A DNA stretch of 64,000 bases from Caulobacter sp. GTDB taxonomy: Bacteria > Pseudomonadota > Alphaproteobacteria > Caulobacterales > Caulobacteraceae. Below the pieces are notes generated by a model that saw nothing but the letters and a program-made list of their open reading frames with translations, did not search any database and was not told the DNA's origin. Position 1 is the stretch's first letter, and the number at the start of each line of letters is the position of its first letter. Position numbers and translations under genes: made by a program. Positions 40,254-49,514 of this stretch are shown here, piece by piece. The stretch lies in assembly GCA_030683005.1 (NCBI GenBank), contig JAUXMY010000023.1, forward strand, positions 115,653 to 179,652. The letters are read 5' to 3'.

Positions 40254-41408
40254 ATGGACGAGGAAAGTCGCCTGATCCGCGCCGGCGCCGGCCGCAAGCC
40301 GACGGCGAAGACCGTCGCCCCGGCCATTCAGCGCGGCTCAACGGTGCTGCTGCCGAACGCAAAGGCTCTCTATGACGGCACCTTCGGCTACGGCCGCTCG
40401 GGGCTGAACGCCCAGCACGCCCTGTGCGAGGCGCTGTGCGAGCTGGAGGGCGCGACGGAGACCCAGGTCTTCCCTTCCGGCCTGGCCGCCATCACCGCCG
40501 CCCTGCTGGCCGTGCTGAAGGCCGGCGACCACATTCTGGTGGTCGACACCGTCTACAAGCCGGTCCGGCAGTTCTGCGACGCCGTTCTGACCCGGTTCGG
40601 CGTGGGCGTGGATTATTACGACGCCCGGCTGGACGCCGACGCCCTGCTGGCGCAGGCGACGCCGGCCACGCGGCTGATCCTGCTGGAGTCGCCCGGCTCC
40701 CTCACCTTCGAAATGCAGGACGTCCCGGCCATCGCCGCGGCGGCCCGCGCCAAAGGCATCCTGACCCTGATCGACAACACCTGGGGCGCGGGCCTGCTGT
40801 TCAAGCCGCTGGGCCACGGTGTCGACCTCAGCGTCCAGGCCCTGACCAAATACGTCTGCGGCCACTCCGACGTCTTCATGGGCTCGGTCGCCGTCACCGA
40901 CCGCAAGCTGGCCGCCGCCATGCAGGACGCCGTTCACGACCACGGCTGGGCGGTGACCGGCGACGACGCCTACCAGGCCTTGCGCGGTCTGCGCACCCTC
41001 GCGGTGCGGCTGGCCCGGCACGGCGAGAACGGCCTGGCCGTGGCGCATTGGCTGGCAGGGCGGCCGCAGGTACTGCGGGTCATCCACCCCGCTCTGCCCG
41101 GCGACGAAGGCCACGCCCTGTGGCGGCGCGACTACAGCGGCGCCTGCGGCCTGTTCGCCTTCGTGCTGCGGTCGGGGCCCGACAAGGCGGTGGAGGCGTT
41201 CCTCAACAGCCTGAAGCTCTTTGGCCTCGGCTTCTCCTGGGGCGGCTTCGAGAGCCTGGCCATCAACTGCGACCCGCAGTTCAGGCGCCGCAAGGTCAGG
41301 ATCGACTACGGCGGCCCGGTGATCCGGCTACATGTTGGGCTGGAGGCGCCCGCCGACCTGATCGCTGATCTGGACAGCGCGCTGTGCGCCTGGGAGGCCG
41401 CGTCGTGA
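40254..41408 (+). CDS. metC: Cystathionine beta-lyase
   Basis: This 384-residue Cys/Met-metabolism PLP enzyme of fold type I has YGRSGLNAQHALCEAL, ATETQVFPSGLAAITAALLA, LIDNTWGAGLLFKPLGHGVD, and the PLP Lys in QALTKYVCGHSD. It splits cystathionine to homocysteine, pyruvate and ammonia. It follows sseA by 14 bp in the same operon. The family also contains desulfhydrases, so a cysteine-degrading activity is possible. Confidence 0.9.
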   Translation: MDEESRLIRAGAGRKPTAKTVAPAIQRGSTVLLPNAKALYDGTFGYGRSGLNAQHALCEALCELEGATETQVFPSGLAAITAALLAVLKAGDHILVVDTVYKPVRQFCDAVLTRFGVGVDYYDARLDADALLAQATPATRLILLESPGSLTFEMQDVPAIAAAARAKGILTLIDNTWGAGLLFKPLGHGVDLSVQALTKYVCGHSDVFMGSVAVTDRKLAAAMQDAVHDHGWAVTGDDAYQALRGLRTLAVRLARHGENGLAVAHWLAGRPQVLRVIHPALPGDEGHALWRRDYSGACGLFAFVLRSGPDKAVEAFLNSLKLFGLGFSWGGFESLAINCDPQFRRRKVRIDYGGPVIRLHVGLEAPADLIADLDSALCAWEAAS

Positions 41409-41557
41409 ACGGTCCCTGGCACAAGGCCCATCCAATGCCGAAGACTCCGACGCGCGAACAACGGATCGCCTGGCATGCGGAACACGCCCGCGAATGCGGC
41501 TGTCGTCCGGTTCCCGAAAGCCTGAAGGCCGACGTGGCCCGGCTTGCCAGGCCGTAG
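41405..41557 (+). CDS. Small basic microprotein coupled to metC
   Basis: A 50-residue frame starts at a GTG overlapping the metC stop by 4 bp (GTGA) and ends before the tRNA-Arg gene. It is basic and Cys/His-containing (MPKTPTREQRIAWHAEHARECGCRPVPESL). Coupling and the sensible codon use support translation; an internal ATG at 41435 is an alternative start. I do not recognise a characterised family. Single-sequence evidence only. Confidence 0.5.
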   Translation: MNGPWHKAHPMPKTPTREQRIAWHAEHARECGCRPVPESLKADVARLARP

Positions 41558-41576
41558 CGCCCCCGCGCGCGAAGGC

Positions 41577-41653
<77 letters not shown>

Positions 41654-41670
41654 CGCGTCACGCGGGAACT

Positions 41671-41976
41671 CTAGTGCGTCCAGGGCTGCTTGCGGCCGGC
41701 GGCGAAGTTGTCGGCGTAGGCCTTGATGATCTTCCGGGGCTCATGCGGCTCGATCAGCCGGAAGGCGATGCCGTGGCGCTGGGCGTAGGCGACGGCCTCT
41801 TCCCGGGTCTCGAAGCTCAGCCGCACCTGGCCGTTCATGTCGGTGGACTGGGTCCAGCCGGTCAGCGGATCGACGCGCCTGGCCGCGGCCGGCTCGAACT
41901 CGAGCAGCCAGTCTCGGGTCTTGGCCTTGCCGGACTGCATGGCGGTCTTGGCGGGGCGGTAGATGCGGGCGAGCAT
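41671..41976 (-). CDS. Complex I accessory subunit, NDUFS4-like (ETC complex I region)
   Basis: This 101-residue protein matches the alphaproteobacterial/mitochondrial 18-kDa (NDUFS4) family: [61 protein letters not shown] and a C-terminal [11 protein letters not shown]. It stabilises the peripheral arm of NADH:ubiquinone oxidoreductase. The nuo operon is not in this window; the isolated location between tRNA-Arg and tRNA-Pro is notable. Length is normal for bacteria. Confidence 0.92.
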   Translation of the reverse strand: MLARIYRPAKTAMQSGKAKTRDWLLEFEPAAARRVDPLTGWTQSTDMNGQVRLSFETREEAVAYAQRHGIAFRLIEPHEPRKIIKAYADNFAAGRKQPWTH

Positions 41977-42002
41977 GACGAGCCTCTCCGTTCGATCGTT
42001 TC

Positions 42003-42081
<79 letters not shown>

Positions 42082-42134
42082 CTTCACGGAAGCGCGCTCT
42101 TTGCCATGCGTCGCGCCGCGCCGCAATGAACGGC

Positions 42135-42560
42135 TTACTCCGCCTTCTTGCGCATCGGCTTGAACACGCCCGATCCGCGCAGGATGTCCTTCTCGCCGAT
42201 GTAGATGCGGCCTTCGACGAAGACCAGGTCGCGGGTCTGGCGGGTGACCTTGCCCTCGCCGTAGACCCACTCCCCTGCCCGGGCCATCGACAGGAAGTCC
42301 AGCGACAGGTGGATGGTCACCGACATGCCGCCGGTGACGCGGCCAACCGCGCCGGCCACGACGCCGTCGAAGAAGGTCGACAGCATGCCGCCGTGGACGA
42401 TCCCCATGCTGTTGCAGTGGCGCGGCAGCACGAAGAAGGCGTGGACCAGCCCGCCCTCTTCCGTCCGGCGATGGAACATCGGGCCGTTGTGGGTGGTGTA
42501 GGGACCGCGGCTTGAGGGAACGAACCCCTCCGGCGGGGCCGGAACCTCCGAAGCGGTCAC
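42135..42560 (-). CDS. PaaI-like hotdog thioesterase
   Basis: This 141-residue hotdog-fold protein has the [18 protein letters not shown] motif (HGG with following acidic residue) and [25 protein letters not shown]. These features mark PaaI/thioesterase 4HBT-type acyl-CoA hydrolases. The GTG at 42560 overlaps the DUF192 stop by 4 bp, so the pair is translationally coupled. The acyl-CoA substrate is not predictable. Confidence 0.88.
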   Translation of the reverse strand: MTASEVPAPPEGFVPSSRGPYTTHNGPMFHRRTEEGGLVHAFFVLPRHCNSMGIVHGGMLSTFFDGVVAGAVGRVTGGMSVTIHLSLDFLSMARAGEWVYGEGKVTRQTRDLVFVEGRIYIGEKDILRGSGVFKPMRKKAE

Positions 42561-43090
42561 TGGCCGAACATCCGGTGGTGGACGCGGTCGCCCGGCTTGA
42601 TGCCCAACTCCGCGGCCTTGCCGCCATAGATCTCCAGCACGCCGATGGCCGGTCCCTCGGACGGCAGCGACGTCTCGTCGAATGGCCGCGCATTGGCGGC
42701 GATCGAGACGATGCGGCCGTCCTCGCCGATGTAGATGATGTCCAGCGGCATGTAGGTGTTGCGCATCCAGAAGGCCTGCGGCCGGGCGCGCGGGAAGATG
42801 AACAGCATGCCGTGCATCTCCGGCATCGAGGTGCGGAACATCAGGCCGTGCTGGCGCTCTGCGTCGTCGTCGGCGATCTCGACACGGTAGTCGAGACGGC
42901 CTGCGGCGGTCTCGATCCACAGCGGCTCGGTGACGAAGTCGGGCGAGGTCGCGTGGGGGACGTTGATGTCGACCTTGGCGGCCGGGGCGGTCGCGGCCGC
43001 GCCCTCACGGGCGGTGCAGGCGCTCGCCCCCAGGCTCGCCCCAAGCAGGACAGCCGCCAGGACCAGCGACCGGCGGGCGTAACGCATCAT
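42557..43090 (-). CDS. DUF192 family secreted protein
   Basis: This 177-residue protein has an N-terminal signal (RRSLVLAAVLLGASLGASAC; Cys25 or so may be lipidated) followed by a DUF192 domain: RQHGLMFRTSMPEMHGMLFIFP, FWMRNTYMPLDIIYIGEDGRIV and GVLEIYGGKAAELGIKPGD. The family is periplasmic or extracytoplasmic with no proven activity. Two adjacent ATGs at 43090 and 43087 are equally possible starts. It is followed by the coupled thioesterase. Confidence 0.9.
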   Translation of the reverse strand: MMRYARRSLVLAAVLLGASLGASACTAREGAAATAPAAKVDINVPHATSPDFVTEPLWIETAAGRLDYRVEIADDDAERQHGLMFRTSMPEMHGMLFIFPRARPQAFWMRNTYMPLDIIYIGEDGRIVSIAANARPFDETSLPSEGPAIGVLEIYGGKAAELGIKPGDRVHHRMFGQ

Positions 43091-43128
43091 CCAGCTCAAA
43101 GCTTTACTCCGGAACGATCCCGGTCCCG

Positions 43129-43743
43129 TCAGGACGCCGAGATTTCGGCCACCACAAGACCCTTCGGACCTTCGGCGAAGCGCACCAATACGCCATCGCC
43201 GGGCTGCAGGTCGTCGAGGCCGCTGCGGCGCAGGGTCTCGATGTGGACGAAGATATCGCCCGGCTCGGCGTCGCGCACCACGAAACCGTAGCCCTTGGTG
43301 CGGTTGAACCATTTGACGGTGCAGTGCTCAAGCGGACCGTCCGATCTAGGCGGTCCGCGGCGGGCCGAGTCCTGGCGCGGCGGCGCGCTGAAACGGTCCC
43401 GGTCGCGCGAAAATCCGCCGTGACCCTGATCGTCAAACCGGCGCGGCGCCCGCTCCATCGGCGGCGGCGCGGCAGCCTCGTCCAGGTCGACGACTTCCGA
43501 CACCTGCCAGCCCTTCGGGCGACGGACGACGTCGCAGACGATCACGGCGCCCTCAATGGCCGACTCGCGGCCCGATGTGCGCAACGACGTGATGTGCAAC
43601 AGGACATCCTTGAGTCCTGTCTTGGAAGGGTCGTCAGGGACAATGAAGCCGTAGCCCTTGCCCGCGTCGAACCACTTCACGCGACCCGCGATGCGCACCG
43701 ATTCCTCGTGCGCCTCCGGCCCCTCCAAATCGAAACCTGACAT
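43129..43743 (-). CDS. cspD: Tandem cold-shock-domain protein (CspD-like)
   Basis: This 204-residue protein has two cold-shock domains, at about 18-80 ([18 protein letters not shown]) and 140-204 ([18 protein letters not shown]). Each has the RNP1 KGYGF motif. A 55-residue Arg/Gly/Pro-rich linker joins them. Double-CSD proteins are typical of Caulobacter and relatives and bind single-stranded nucleic acid, in some cases in stationary phase. The ATG at 43743 has no strong Shine-Dalgarno. An inverted repeat lies just upstream. Confidence 0.93.
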   Translation of the reverse strand: MSGFDLEGPEAHEESVRIAGRVKWFDAGKGYGFIVPDDPSKTGLKDVLLHITSLRTSGRESAIEGAVIVCDVVRRPKGWQVSEVVDLDEAAAPPPMERAPRRFDDQGHGGFSRDRDRFSAPPRQDSARRGPPRSDGPLEHCTVKWFNRTKGYGFVVRDAEPGDIFVHIETLRRSGLDDLQPGDGVLVRFAEGPKGLVVAEISAS

Positions 43744-43777
43744 TCGCCCCTCTAGCCCCGCCCCAGGTCCTTTCTGG

Positions 43778-43807
43778 ACGAGAACTCAAGTATAACACTG
43801 TTCTCGT
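43778..43807. promoter_or_regulatory. Perfect inverted repeat upstream of cspD
   Basis: ACGAGAAC (43778-43785) and GTTCTCGT (43800-43807) are perfect inverted arms separated by 14 bp of AT-rich sequence. It starts 35 bp upstream of the cspD ATG, in an otherwise GC-rich region. It could be an operator or part of the 5' UTR fold. It is not the direct-repeat LexA box of alphaproteobacteria. Confidence 0.4.
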
Positions 43808-43918
43808 GAGAAGAGAGGCGTCAAGCCGAGAGTTCGCGCGCAGGGCGTGCGGAGCGGCCATCCGCGACGATCAGTCGCGGTACGGAGGGTTGATTCTCTG
43901 TGGGGAGAAGCCTCGCGA

Positions 43919-43993
43919 TGGTACGCCCTAGGGGAGTCGAACCCCTCTTACCAGATTGAAAATCTGGGGTCCTAACCGATAGACGAAGGGCGC
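43919..43993 (-). tRNA. tRNA-Glu (anticodon UUC)
   Basis: Cloverleaf on the minus strand: acceptor GCGCCCT/AGGGCGT, anticodon stem CCAGA/TCTGG with loop TTTTCAA (anticodon TTC), T-arm GGGGTTCGACTCCCC, discriminator A and encoded CCA. Confidence 0.95.
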
Positions 43994-44071
43994 CCGGTCG
44001 CGAGGAAGCGGCTGTATATTCGCGACTCCCGGCAGGCGCAAGCCCCTCCGGTCCGAGTCTGCCGACCTTTT

Positions 44072-45877
44072 TCAGCCCGCGGCCATGCGAGGGTCGGCGG
44101 CGTCCTCGATCTCCAGTTCGACGCTCTCGCGGCCCTGCCAGTCGTCGGGCTTCAGGCGACCGACAACATGCAGCCCGCCGCCACCGGACATGATCCGGTC
44201 GCCCAGCTCGGTCTCGCCGGCTCGCCAGGCCACGGCCTTGAGCCGTCCGCCCGAGGCGTCGGTGAGGGTGCAGCGCACATGGCCGCCCTTGAGCATCATC
44301 GGTCGCTCGACGCGGGCGTCGGCGACGGCGAACATCGGCTCGGGATTGCCGGGCCCGAAGGGCGCCAGCCGCTGGAAATCGGTCCACAGGCCCCGGGTCG
44401 CCCCGCTCGGGCTGACCAGGGCGTCGATCTCGACCGCGTCGGCGGCGGCGGCGTCGATCATCTCCTCGGCCAGCTGGGCGCTAAGGAAGGCGCGCAGCTC
44501 CGGGATGTCGGCGGGACGCACCGTCAGGCCCGCCGCCATGGCGTGCCCGCCGCCGGCCAGCAGCAGCCCCTCGTCGAAGGCCGCCTGTACGGCGCGCCCC
44601 AGGTTCACGCCAGGCTGTGAGCGTCCGGAGCCCTTGCCGGTGTCGGAGGGCCGGTCGATGCCGATGACGATCACCGGCTTGCGGTAACGCTCTCGCAGGC
44701 GGGCGGCGGCGATGCCGACCACGCCGGGGTGCCAGCCGTCGCCGGCCACCACCAGCACCGGGGCGTCAGGATCCTGATTGCTGTCGGTTTCGATGAAGGC
44801 GACGGCCTGGTCGAGGACCTCCTTCTCGACCTCCTTGCGGGAGGCGTTGAGGGCGTCGAGTTCGGCCGCCAGGGCGGCGGCCTCTTCGGGATTGTCGGTG
44901 GAGAGCAGCCGCGCGCCGAGGTCCGAGCGCCCGATCCGGCCGCCGGCGTTGATCCGCGGGCCGAGGATGAACCCGGCGTGGAACGAGGTCGCCGGCCCCT
45001 GCCCCTTGGCCACATCCAGCAGCGCCTTCAGCCCCGGGTTCGCCCAGCCGGACATCACCTTCAGCCCCTGCGAGACGATGGCGCGGTTGAAGCCGGTCAG
45101 CGAGGTGACGTCGCAGAAGGCGCCCATGGCCGCCAGGTCCAGCCACTGGCGGATGTCGGGCTCGGGCGTCGCCGCGAACAGTCCCCGCTTGCGGGCCTCA
45201 CGGTTGAGGGCGGCGAGCAGCACGAAGGTCACGCCGGCGGCGGCCAGATGGCCCTGTCCGGAGGTGTCGTCGGGCCGGTTGGGATTGACCAGGGCGGCGG
45301 CGGGCGGCGGATCGCCGCGCATCAGGTGGTGGTCGACGACCACGACGTCCAGGCCCATGTCCCGCGCCGCCACCAGGGCGTCGTGGGCGGCCGCGCCGCA
45401 GTCGACGGTGATGACCAGCTCGGCGCCCTGGTCCTTCAGCCGGCGGAAGGCTGCGGGGCTGGGGCCGTAGCCCTCGATGATGCGATCGGGGACGTAGATG
45501 GGCAGGTCACGGCCCATGGCGCGGAACCAGCGAACGAGCTGGGCGGCGCTGGAGGCGCCGTCGACGTCATAGTCGGCGAACACGGCCAGCGGTCGCTCCC
45601 GCTCGACGGCGTCGACCAGGATCGAGGCGGCCAGGTCCATGTCCTGGAAGCTGGATGGATCAGGAAACTGCGCCTTGAGGGTCGGCGACAGGAAGTCGAC
45701 CGCGCCCTCGGGCCCGATGCCGCGCGACGCCAGCGCCCGCGCCAATGGCTCGGCGAGATCATGGCGCAGCTGGTGGTCGCGGACCACGGCCTCATCGGCC
45801 GGCCGTCGCCGCCAGGTTCTGCCCGTCAGGGAGCGCCGGACGCCGAGGAAGCCGACCTCGCCCGCGCCGTCGGTCAT
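44072..45877 (-). CDS. recJ: Single-stranded-DNA-specific exonuclease RecJ
   Basis: This 601-residue DHH/DHHA1 nuclease has FADYDVDGASSAAQL, VITVDCGA, VVDHHL (the DHH motif), RINAGGRIG and a C-terminal GGGHAMAAGLTV and OB region. It degrades single-stranded DNA 5' to 3' in recombination and mismatch repair. The ATG at 45877 lies 2 bp after the glpX stop, so it is the last gene of the aminotransferase-hom-glpX-recJ run, an order common in alphaproteobacteria. Confidence 0.96.
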   Translation of the reverse strand: MTDGAGEVGFLGVRRSLTGRTWRRRPADEAVVRDHQLRHDLAEPLARALASRGIGPEGAVDFLSPTLKAQFPDPSSFQDMDLAASILVDAVERERPLAVFADYDVDGASSAAQLVRWFRAMGRDLPIYVPDRIIEGYGPSPAAFRRLKDQGAELVITVDCGAAAHDALVAARDMGLDVVVVDHHLMRGDPPPAAALVNPNRPDDTSGQGHLAAAGVTFVLLAALNREARKRGLFAATPEPDIRQWLDLAAMGAFCDVTSLTGFNRAIVSQGLKVMSGWANPGLKALLDVAKGQGPATSFHAGFILGPRINAGGRIGRSDLGARLLSTDNPEEAAALAAELDALNASRKEVEKEVLDQAVAFIETDSNQDPDAPVLVVAGDGWHPGVVGIAAARLRERYRKPVIVIGIDRPSDTGKGSGRSQPGVNLGRAVQAAFDEGLLLAGGGHAMAAGLTVRPADIPELRAFLSAQLAEEMIDAAAADAVEIDALVSPSGATRGLWTDFQRLAPFGPGNPEPMFAVADARVERPMMLKGGHVRCTLTDASGGRLKAVAWRAGETELGDRIMSGGGGLHVVGRLKPDDWQGRESVELEIEDAADPRMAAG

Positions 45878-45879
45878 GG

Positions 45880-46833
45880 TCAGAGCGGACGCTTCATCCG
45901 CACTTCGCGCACCGTGCGGGTGGAGGAGTTCATGACCAGCGAGTGGGTGTGGACCGCGTCGCCGTGGAAGGTCACCCCCTCCAGCATCGCGCCGTCGGTC
46001 ACGCCGGTCATGGCGAAGATCGCGTCGGCGCGGACGATCTCGTTCAGGGTGTATTTGCGGTCGAGGTCGGTGATGCCCCATTTGGCGGCGCGGGCGCGCT
46101 CGTCATTGTTGCGGAACATCAGCCTGCCCTGGAACTGGCCGCCGACGCACTTCAGCGCCGCGCAGGCCAGAACGCCCTCGGGCGCGCCGCCCTGGCCGAT
46201 GTACAGGTCGACGCCGGTATCCGGCTCGGCGGTATTGATCACGCCGGCCACGTCGCCGTCGGTGATCAGATAGACACGCGCGCCCACCGAACGCAGGCTG
46301 GCGATGATCTCGGCGTGGCGCGGACGGTCCAGCACACAGACAGTGATGGCGGTGACGTCGACGCCCTTGGCCTCGGCCAGGGCCGAGGCATTCTCGGCCG
46401 GGGTCTTGTCCAGGTCGATGACCCCTTCGGGATAGCCCGGGCCGCAGGCGATCTTGTCCATATAGGTGTCGGGCGCGTTCAGCAGCGTGCCCTTCGGCGC
46501 CCAGGCCATGACGGCCAGCGCGTTGGCCATCGCCTTGGCGGTCAGCGTCGTGCCCTCAAGCGGATCGAGCGCGATGTCGATGCCCGGGCCTTTGCCGGTG
46601 CCGACCTTCTCGCCAATGTAGAGCATCGGGGCCTCGTCGCGCTCGCCCTCGCCGATGACGATCTCGCCGTCGATGGCCAGTTCGTTGAGCGCATTGCGCA
46701 TGGCGTCGACGGCGGCCTGGTCGGCGGCCTTTTCGTCGCCACGGCCAACCAGGCCCCAGGCGGCGATGGCGGCGGCCTCGGTCACGCGCACGGCGTCGAG
46801 CACAAGGCTACGGTCCAGCGTCTCGGAACTCAT
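45880..46833 (-). CDS. glpX: Class II fructose-1,6-bisphosphatase
   Basis: This 317-residue GlpX-type FBPase has the metal-binding GEGERDEAPMLYIGE, DPLEGTTL, and GGAPEGVLACAALKC. It hydrolyses fructose-1,6-bisphosphate in gluconeogenesis. It lies between hom and recJ, 58 bp after hom and 2 bp before recJ. The start ATG at 46833 fits the family length. Confidence 0.95.
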   Translation of the reverse strand: MSSETLDRSLVLDAVRVTEAAAIAAWGLVGRGDEKAADQAAVDAMRNALNELAIDGEIVIGEGERDEAPMLYIGEKVGTGKGPGIDIALDPLEGTTLTAKAMANALAVMAWAPKGTLLNAPDTYMDKIACGPGYPEGVIDLDKTPAENASALAEAKGVDVTAITVCVLDRPRHAEIIASLRSVGARVYLITDGDVAGVINTAEPDTGVDLYIGQGGAPEGVLACAALKCVGGQFQGRLMFRNNDERARAAKWGITDLDRKYTLNEIVRADAIFAMTGVTDGAMLEGVTFHGDAVHTHSLVMNSSTRTVREVRMKRPL

Positions 46834-46891
46834 CTAGTCTATTTCTCCCGGCCCGCTTCGAGAGGGGCTCCAGCATATTGTCGGAGGATTC

Positions 46892-48181
46892 TCAGATGCG
46901 CGCGATGCGCAACAGCCGGGGTCGCTCTAGCACAGCCGGCAACTTTTCGATGCGGTTTATCGCATCGGTCAGCACCGACTCGGCGATGGCGTGGGTCGTG
47001 AGAACGATGGGAACGCCGCCGGCGTCCTCGACCGGCTTCTGCAGGAAGCTGTCGATCGACACGCCGCATTCGGCCAGGGTCTCGGACACCGCCGCGATGA
47101 CGCCCGCCTGGTCCTTCACCAGCAGCCGCAGATAGGCCTTGCCGACACGGCGGGTCGGCGCGACGGCCACGAAAGGTTTCAGATCCCGGGCCGGGGCCTG
47201 GAAGACAGGCCGGTTGGCGCCGGTCATCACATCGGCGATGTCGGCGGCCACGGCGGCGGCCGTCGGACCGGAGCCCGCGCCGGGCCCCTGGATGAAGATC
47301 CGGCCGATGCGGGCGCCCTCGATGAACAGCGCGTTGAGCGCCCCGCGCGTCTCGGCCAGCGGGTGGCCCTCCGGCACCAGCGAGGGATGAACACGCACGG
47401 CGACGCCCTCGGCGCTGATATCGGCCGAGGCGATCAGCCGGATCCGGTAGCCCAGATCCCGCGCCATGCGGATGTCGAGCGCATCGACGCCGGTAATGCC
47501 CTCGATCTCGGCCGCGGCGAAGTTGGGTGCGCAGCCGAAGGCCAGGGCGGCCAGGATCGACACCTTGTGGGCGGCATCGAAACCGCCGACGTCCATGGTC
47601 GGATCGGCCTCGGCGTAGCCCATGCGCTGGGCGTCGGCCAGAACGTCGGCGAAGGCCGAACCCTTGGCCTCCATCTCGCTGAGGATGAAGTTGCAGGTGC
47701 CGTTGAGAATACCGGCGACGCCCTTGACCTCGTCGCCGACCATGGCCTCGCGCAGCATCTTGACCGCCGGGGTGCCGCCCATCACCGCGGCCTCGAACAG
47801 CAGCGGAACGCCGGCCGCCTCGGCCAGCATCGCCAGCTCCGCCCCGTGCTCGGCGATCAGGGCCTTGTTGGCGGTGACCACCGGCTTGCCGGCCTTCAGC
47901 GCCGCCTCGACCGCTGCCTTGGCCGGGCCATCGGAACCGCCGACCAGCTCGACGAAGATGTCGGTCTCGGGCGAGGTCGCCAGCGCCACAGGGTCGTCGA
48001 ACCAGGTCAGGCCGGAGATGTCGACGCTGCGGGGGCGCGAGCGGGAGCGGGCGGAGACGCCGGTGACGACCACCCTGCCCCCGGCCGGGGCGAATCCCGG
48101 CCGTTCCGACAGGAACTGCAGCAGGCCGCCGCCGACCGTGCCCAGGCCCGCAACACCGATCTTCCAGACTTTCGGACTCAT
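46892..48181 (-). CDS. hom: Homoserine dehydrogenase
   Basis: This 429-residue monofunctional enzyme has an N-terminal NAD(P)-binding domain (KIGVAGLGTVGGGLLQFL), catalytic region (TANKALIAEHG, GILNGTCNFILSEM, DVGGFDAAHK) and a C-terminal ACT domain (LRLLVKDQAGVIAAVSETLAECGVS) for feedback control, probably by threonine. It reduces aspartate semialdehyde to homoserine. Its start overlaps the aminotransferase stop by 4 bp. Confidence 0.96.
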   Translation of the reverse strand: MSPKVWKIGVAGLGTVGGGLLQFLSERPGFAPAGGRVVVTGVSARSRSRPRSVDISGLTWFDDPVALATSPETDIFVELVGGSDGPAKAAVEAALKAGKPVVTANKALIAEHGAELAMLAEAAGVPLLFEAAVMGGTPAVKMLREAMVGDEVKGVAGILNGTCNFILSEMEAKGSAFADVLADAQRMGYAEADPTMDVGGFDAAHKVSILAALAFGCAPNFAAAEIEGITGVDALDIRMARDLGYRIRLIASADISAEGVAVRVHPSLVPEGHPLAETRGALNALFIEGARIGRIFIQGPGAGSGPTAAAVAADIADVMTGANRPVFQAPARDLKPFVAVAPTRRVGKAYLRLLVKDQAGVIAAVSETLAECGVSIDSFLQKPVEDAGGVPIVLTTHAIAESVLTDAINRIEKLPAVLERPRLLRIARI

Positions 48182-49398
48182 TGTCCCGCCATCGTATTGT
48201 GGGCCTTCGCGAGAATGGTCTCGGAGTCGGCCAGGAACTTCTTCACGTTGCGGGCCGCCTGCCGGATGCGGTGCTCGTTCTCGACGAGGCCGATGCGAAC
48301 GTAGCCCTCGCCGTACTCGCCAAAGCCGGCGCCCGGCGAGACGGCGACGCCGGCCTCCTCGACCAGCAGGCGGGAGAACAGCATCGAGCCGACATCCTTG
48401 TACTGTTCGGGCAGCTTGGCCCAGGCGAACATCGACGCCGGCGGCGCGGGAATGTCCCAGCCGGCCCGCTTCATGCTGCTGACCAGGGTGTCGCGGCGAC
48501 CCTTGTAGATGGCGCGGATGTCGTCGACGCAGTCCTGCGGGCCGTTCAGCGCCGCGGCCGCGGCGACCTGGATCGGCAGGAAGGCGCCGTAGTCGAGATA
48601 GGACTTCACCCGGGCCAACGCCGCGCAGATACGGGCGTTGCCGACCACCATGCCGACACGCCAGCCGGCCATGGCGTAGGTCTTGGACAGGCTGTTGACC
48701 TCGACGGCGATGTCCCGGGCGCCCTCGACCTGCAGGATCGACGGCGGCGGGTTGTTGTCGAAGTAGATCTCGCCGTAGGCGATGTCGCTGATGACCAGCA
48801 GGTCGTGCTTCTTCGCCAGCGCCACCGCGTCCTTGTAGAACTCCAGATCCACCCACTGGGCCGTCGGGTTCGACGGGTAGCTGAGGATCAGGATGTTGGG
48901 CGGCGGCACCGAGTGCTTCATCGCCCGGCTGACGCCGGCCAGATACTCCTCCGGTGACAGGGCCGGCACATGGCGGATGACGCCGCCGGCCATGATGAAG
49001 CCGAAGGCGTGGATCGGGTACGCCGGGTTGGGACAGATGATGACATCGCCTGGCGCGGTCAGGGCCTGGGCCAGGTTTGCGAAACCCTCCTTCGATCCCA
49101 GGGTGGCGATCACCTCGGTGTCGGGGTTCAGCTTTACGCCGAAACGGCGGTCGTAGTAGCCGGCCATGGCGCGGCGCAGCCCGATGATGCCTTTGGAAGC
49201 CGAGTAGCGGCCGGCCTTGGGGTCGCGGGCCGTCTCGACCAGTTTGTCGACGATGTGTTTCGGCGTCGGCATGTCGGGATTGCCCATCCCGAAGTCGATG
49301 ATGTCCGTCCCCTCGGCGCGCAGCTTCGCCTTGATGCGGTTCACTTCTTCGAAGACGTAGGGCGGCAGGCGCCGGATACGGTGGAATTCGGTCGTCAT
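48178..49398 (-). CDS. Class I/II aminotransferase, AlaC-like
   Basis: This 406-residue PLP aminotransferase has DFGMGNPDMPTP, the NPAYPIHAFGF segment, SYPSNPTAQWV, and the PLP lysine in SLSKTYAMAGWRVG. It matches the alphaproteobacterial LL-DAP-aminotransferase/AlaC-like enzyme encoded before hom. The likely reactions are alanine-glutamate or a related transamination; the substrate is inferred. The ATG at 49398 is the family-typical start; upstream in-frame residues are not conserved. Confidence 0.88.
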   Translation of the reverse strand: MTTEFHRIRRLPPYVFEEVNRIKAKLRAEGTDIIDFGMGNPDMPTPKHIVDKLVETARDPKAGRYSASKGIIGLRRAMAGYYDRRFGVKLNPDTEVIATLGSKEGFANLAQALTAPGDVIICPNPAYPIHAFGFIMAGGVIRHVPALSPEEYLAGVSRAMKHSVPPPNILILSYPSNPTAQWVDLEFYKDAVALAKKHDLLVISDIAYGEIYFDNNPPPSILQVEGARDIAVEVNSLSKTYAMAGWRVGMVVGNARICAALARVKSYLDYGAFLPIQVAAAAALNGPQDCVDDIRAIYKGRRDTLVSSMKRAGWDIPAPPASMFAWAKLPEQYKDVGSMLFSRLLVEEAGVAVSPGAGFGEYGEGYVRIGLVENEHRIRQAARNVKKFLADSETILAKAHNTMAGQ

Positions 49399-49514
49399 GT
49401 GGGGCTCGTCTGCGCCGTCTGGCGCGCGCTGGAGCGAAGGTCGCGCATGGATAGCCCCCGGAAGGGCTTTATCCAAGCAGGTTCAGGGAAAATCATGCCC
49501 CCGCCGCGCCGGCA

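Noticed and set aside
43778..43807. LexA/SOS box upstream of cspD
   Set aside because: Alphaproteobacterial LexA sites are GTTC-N7-GTTC direct repeats; this is an inverted repeat with a 14-bp gap.
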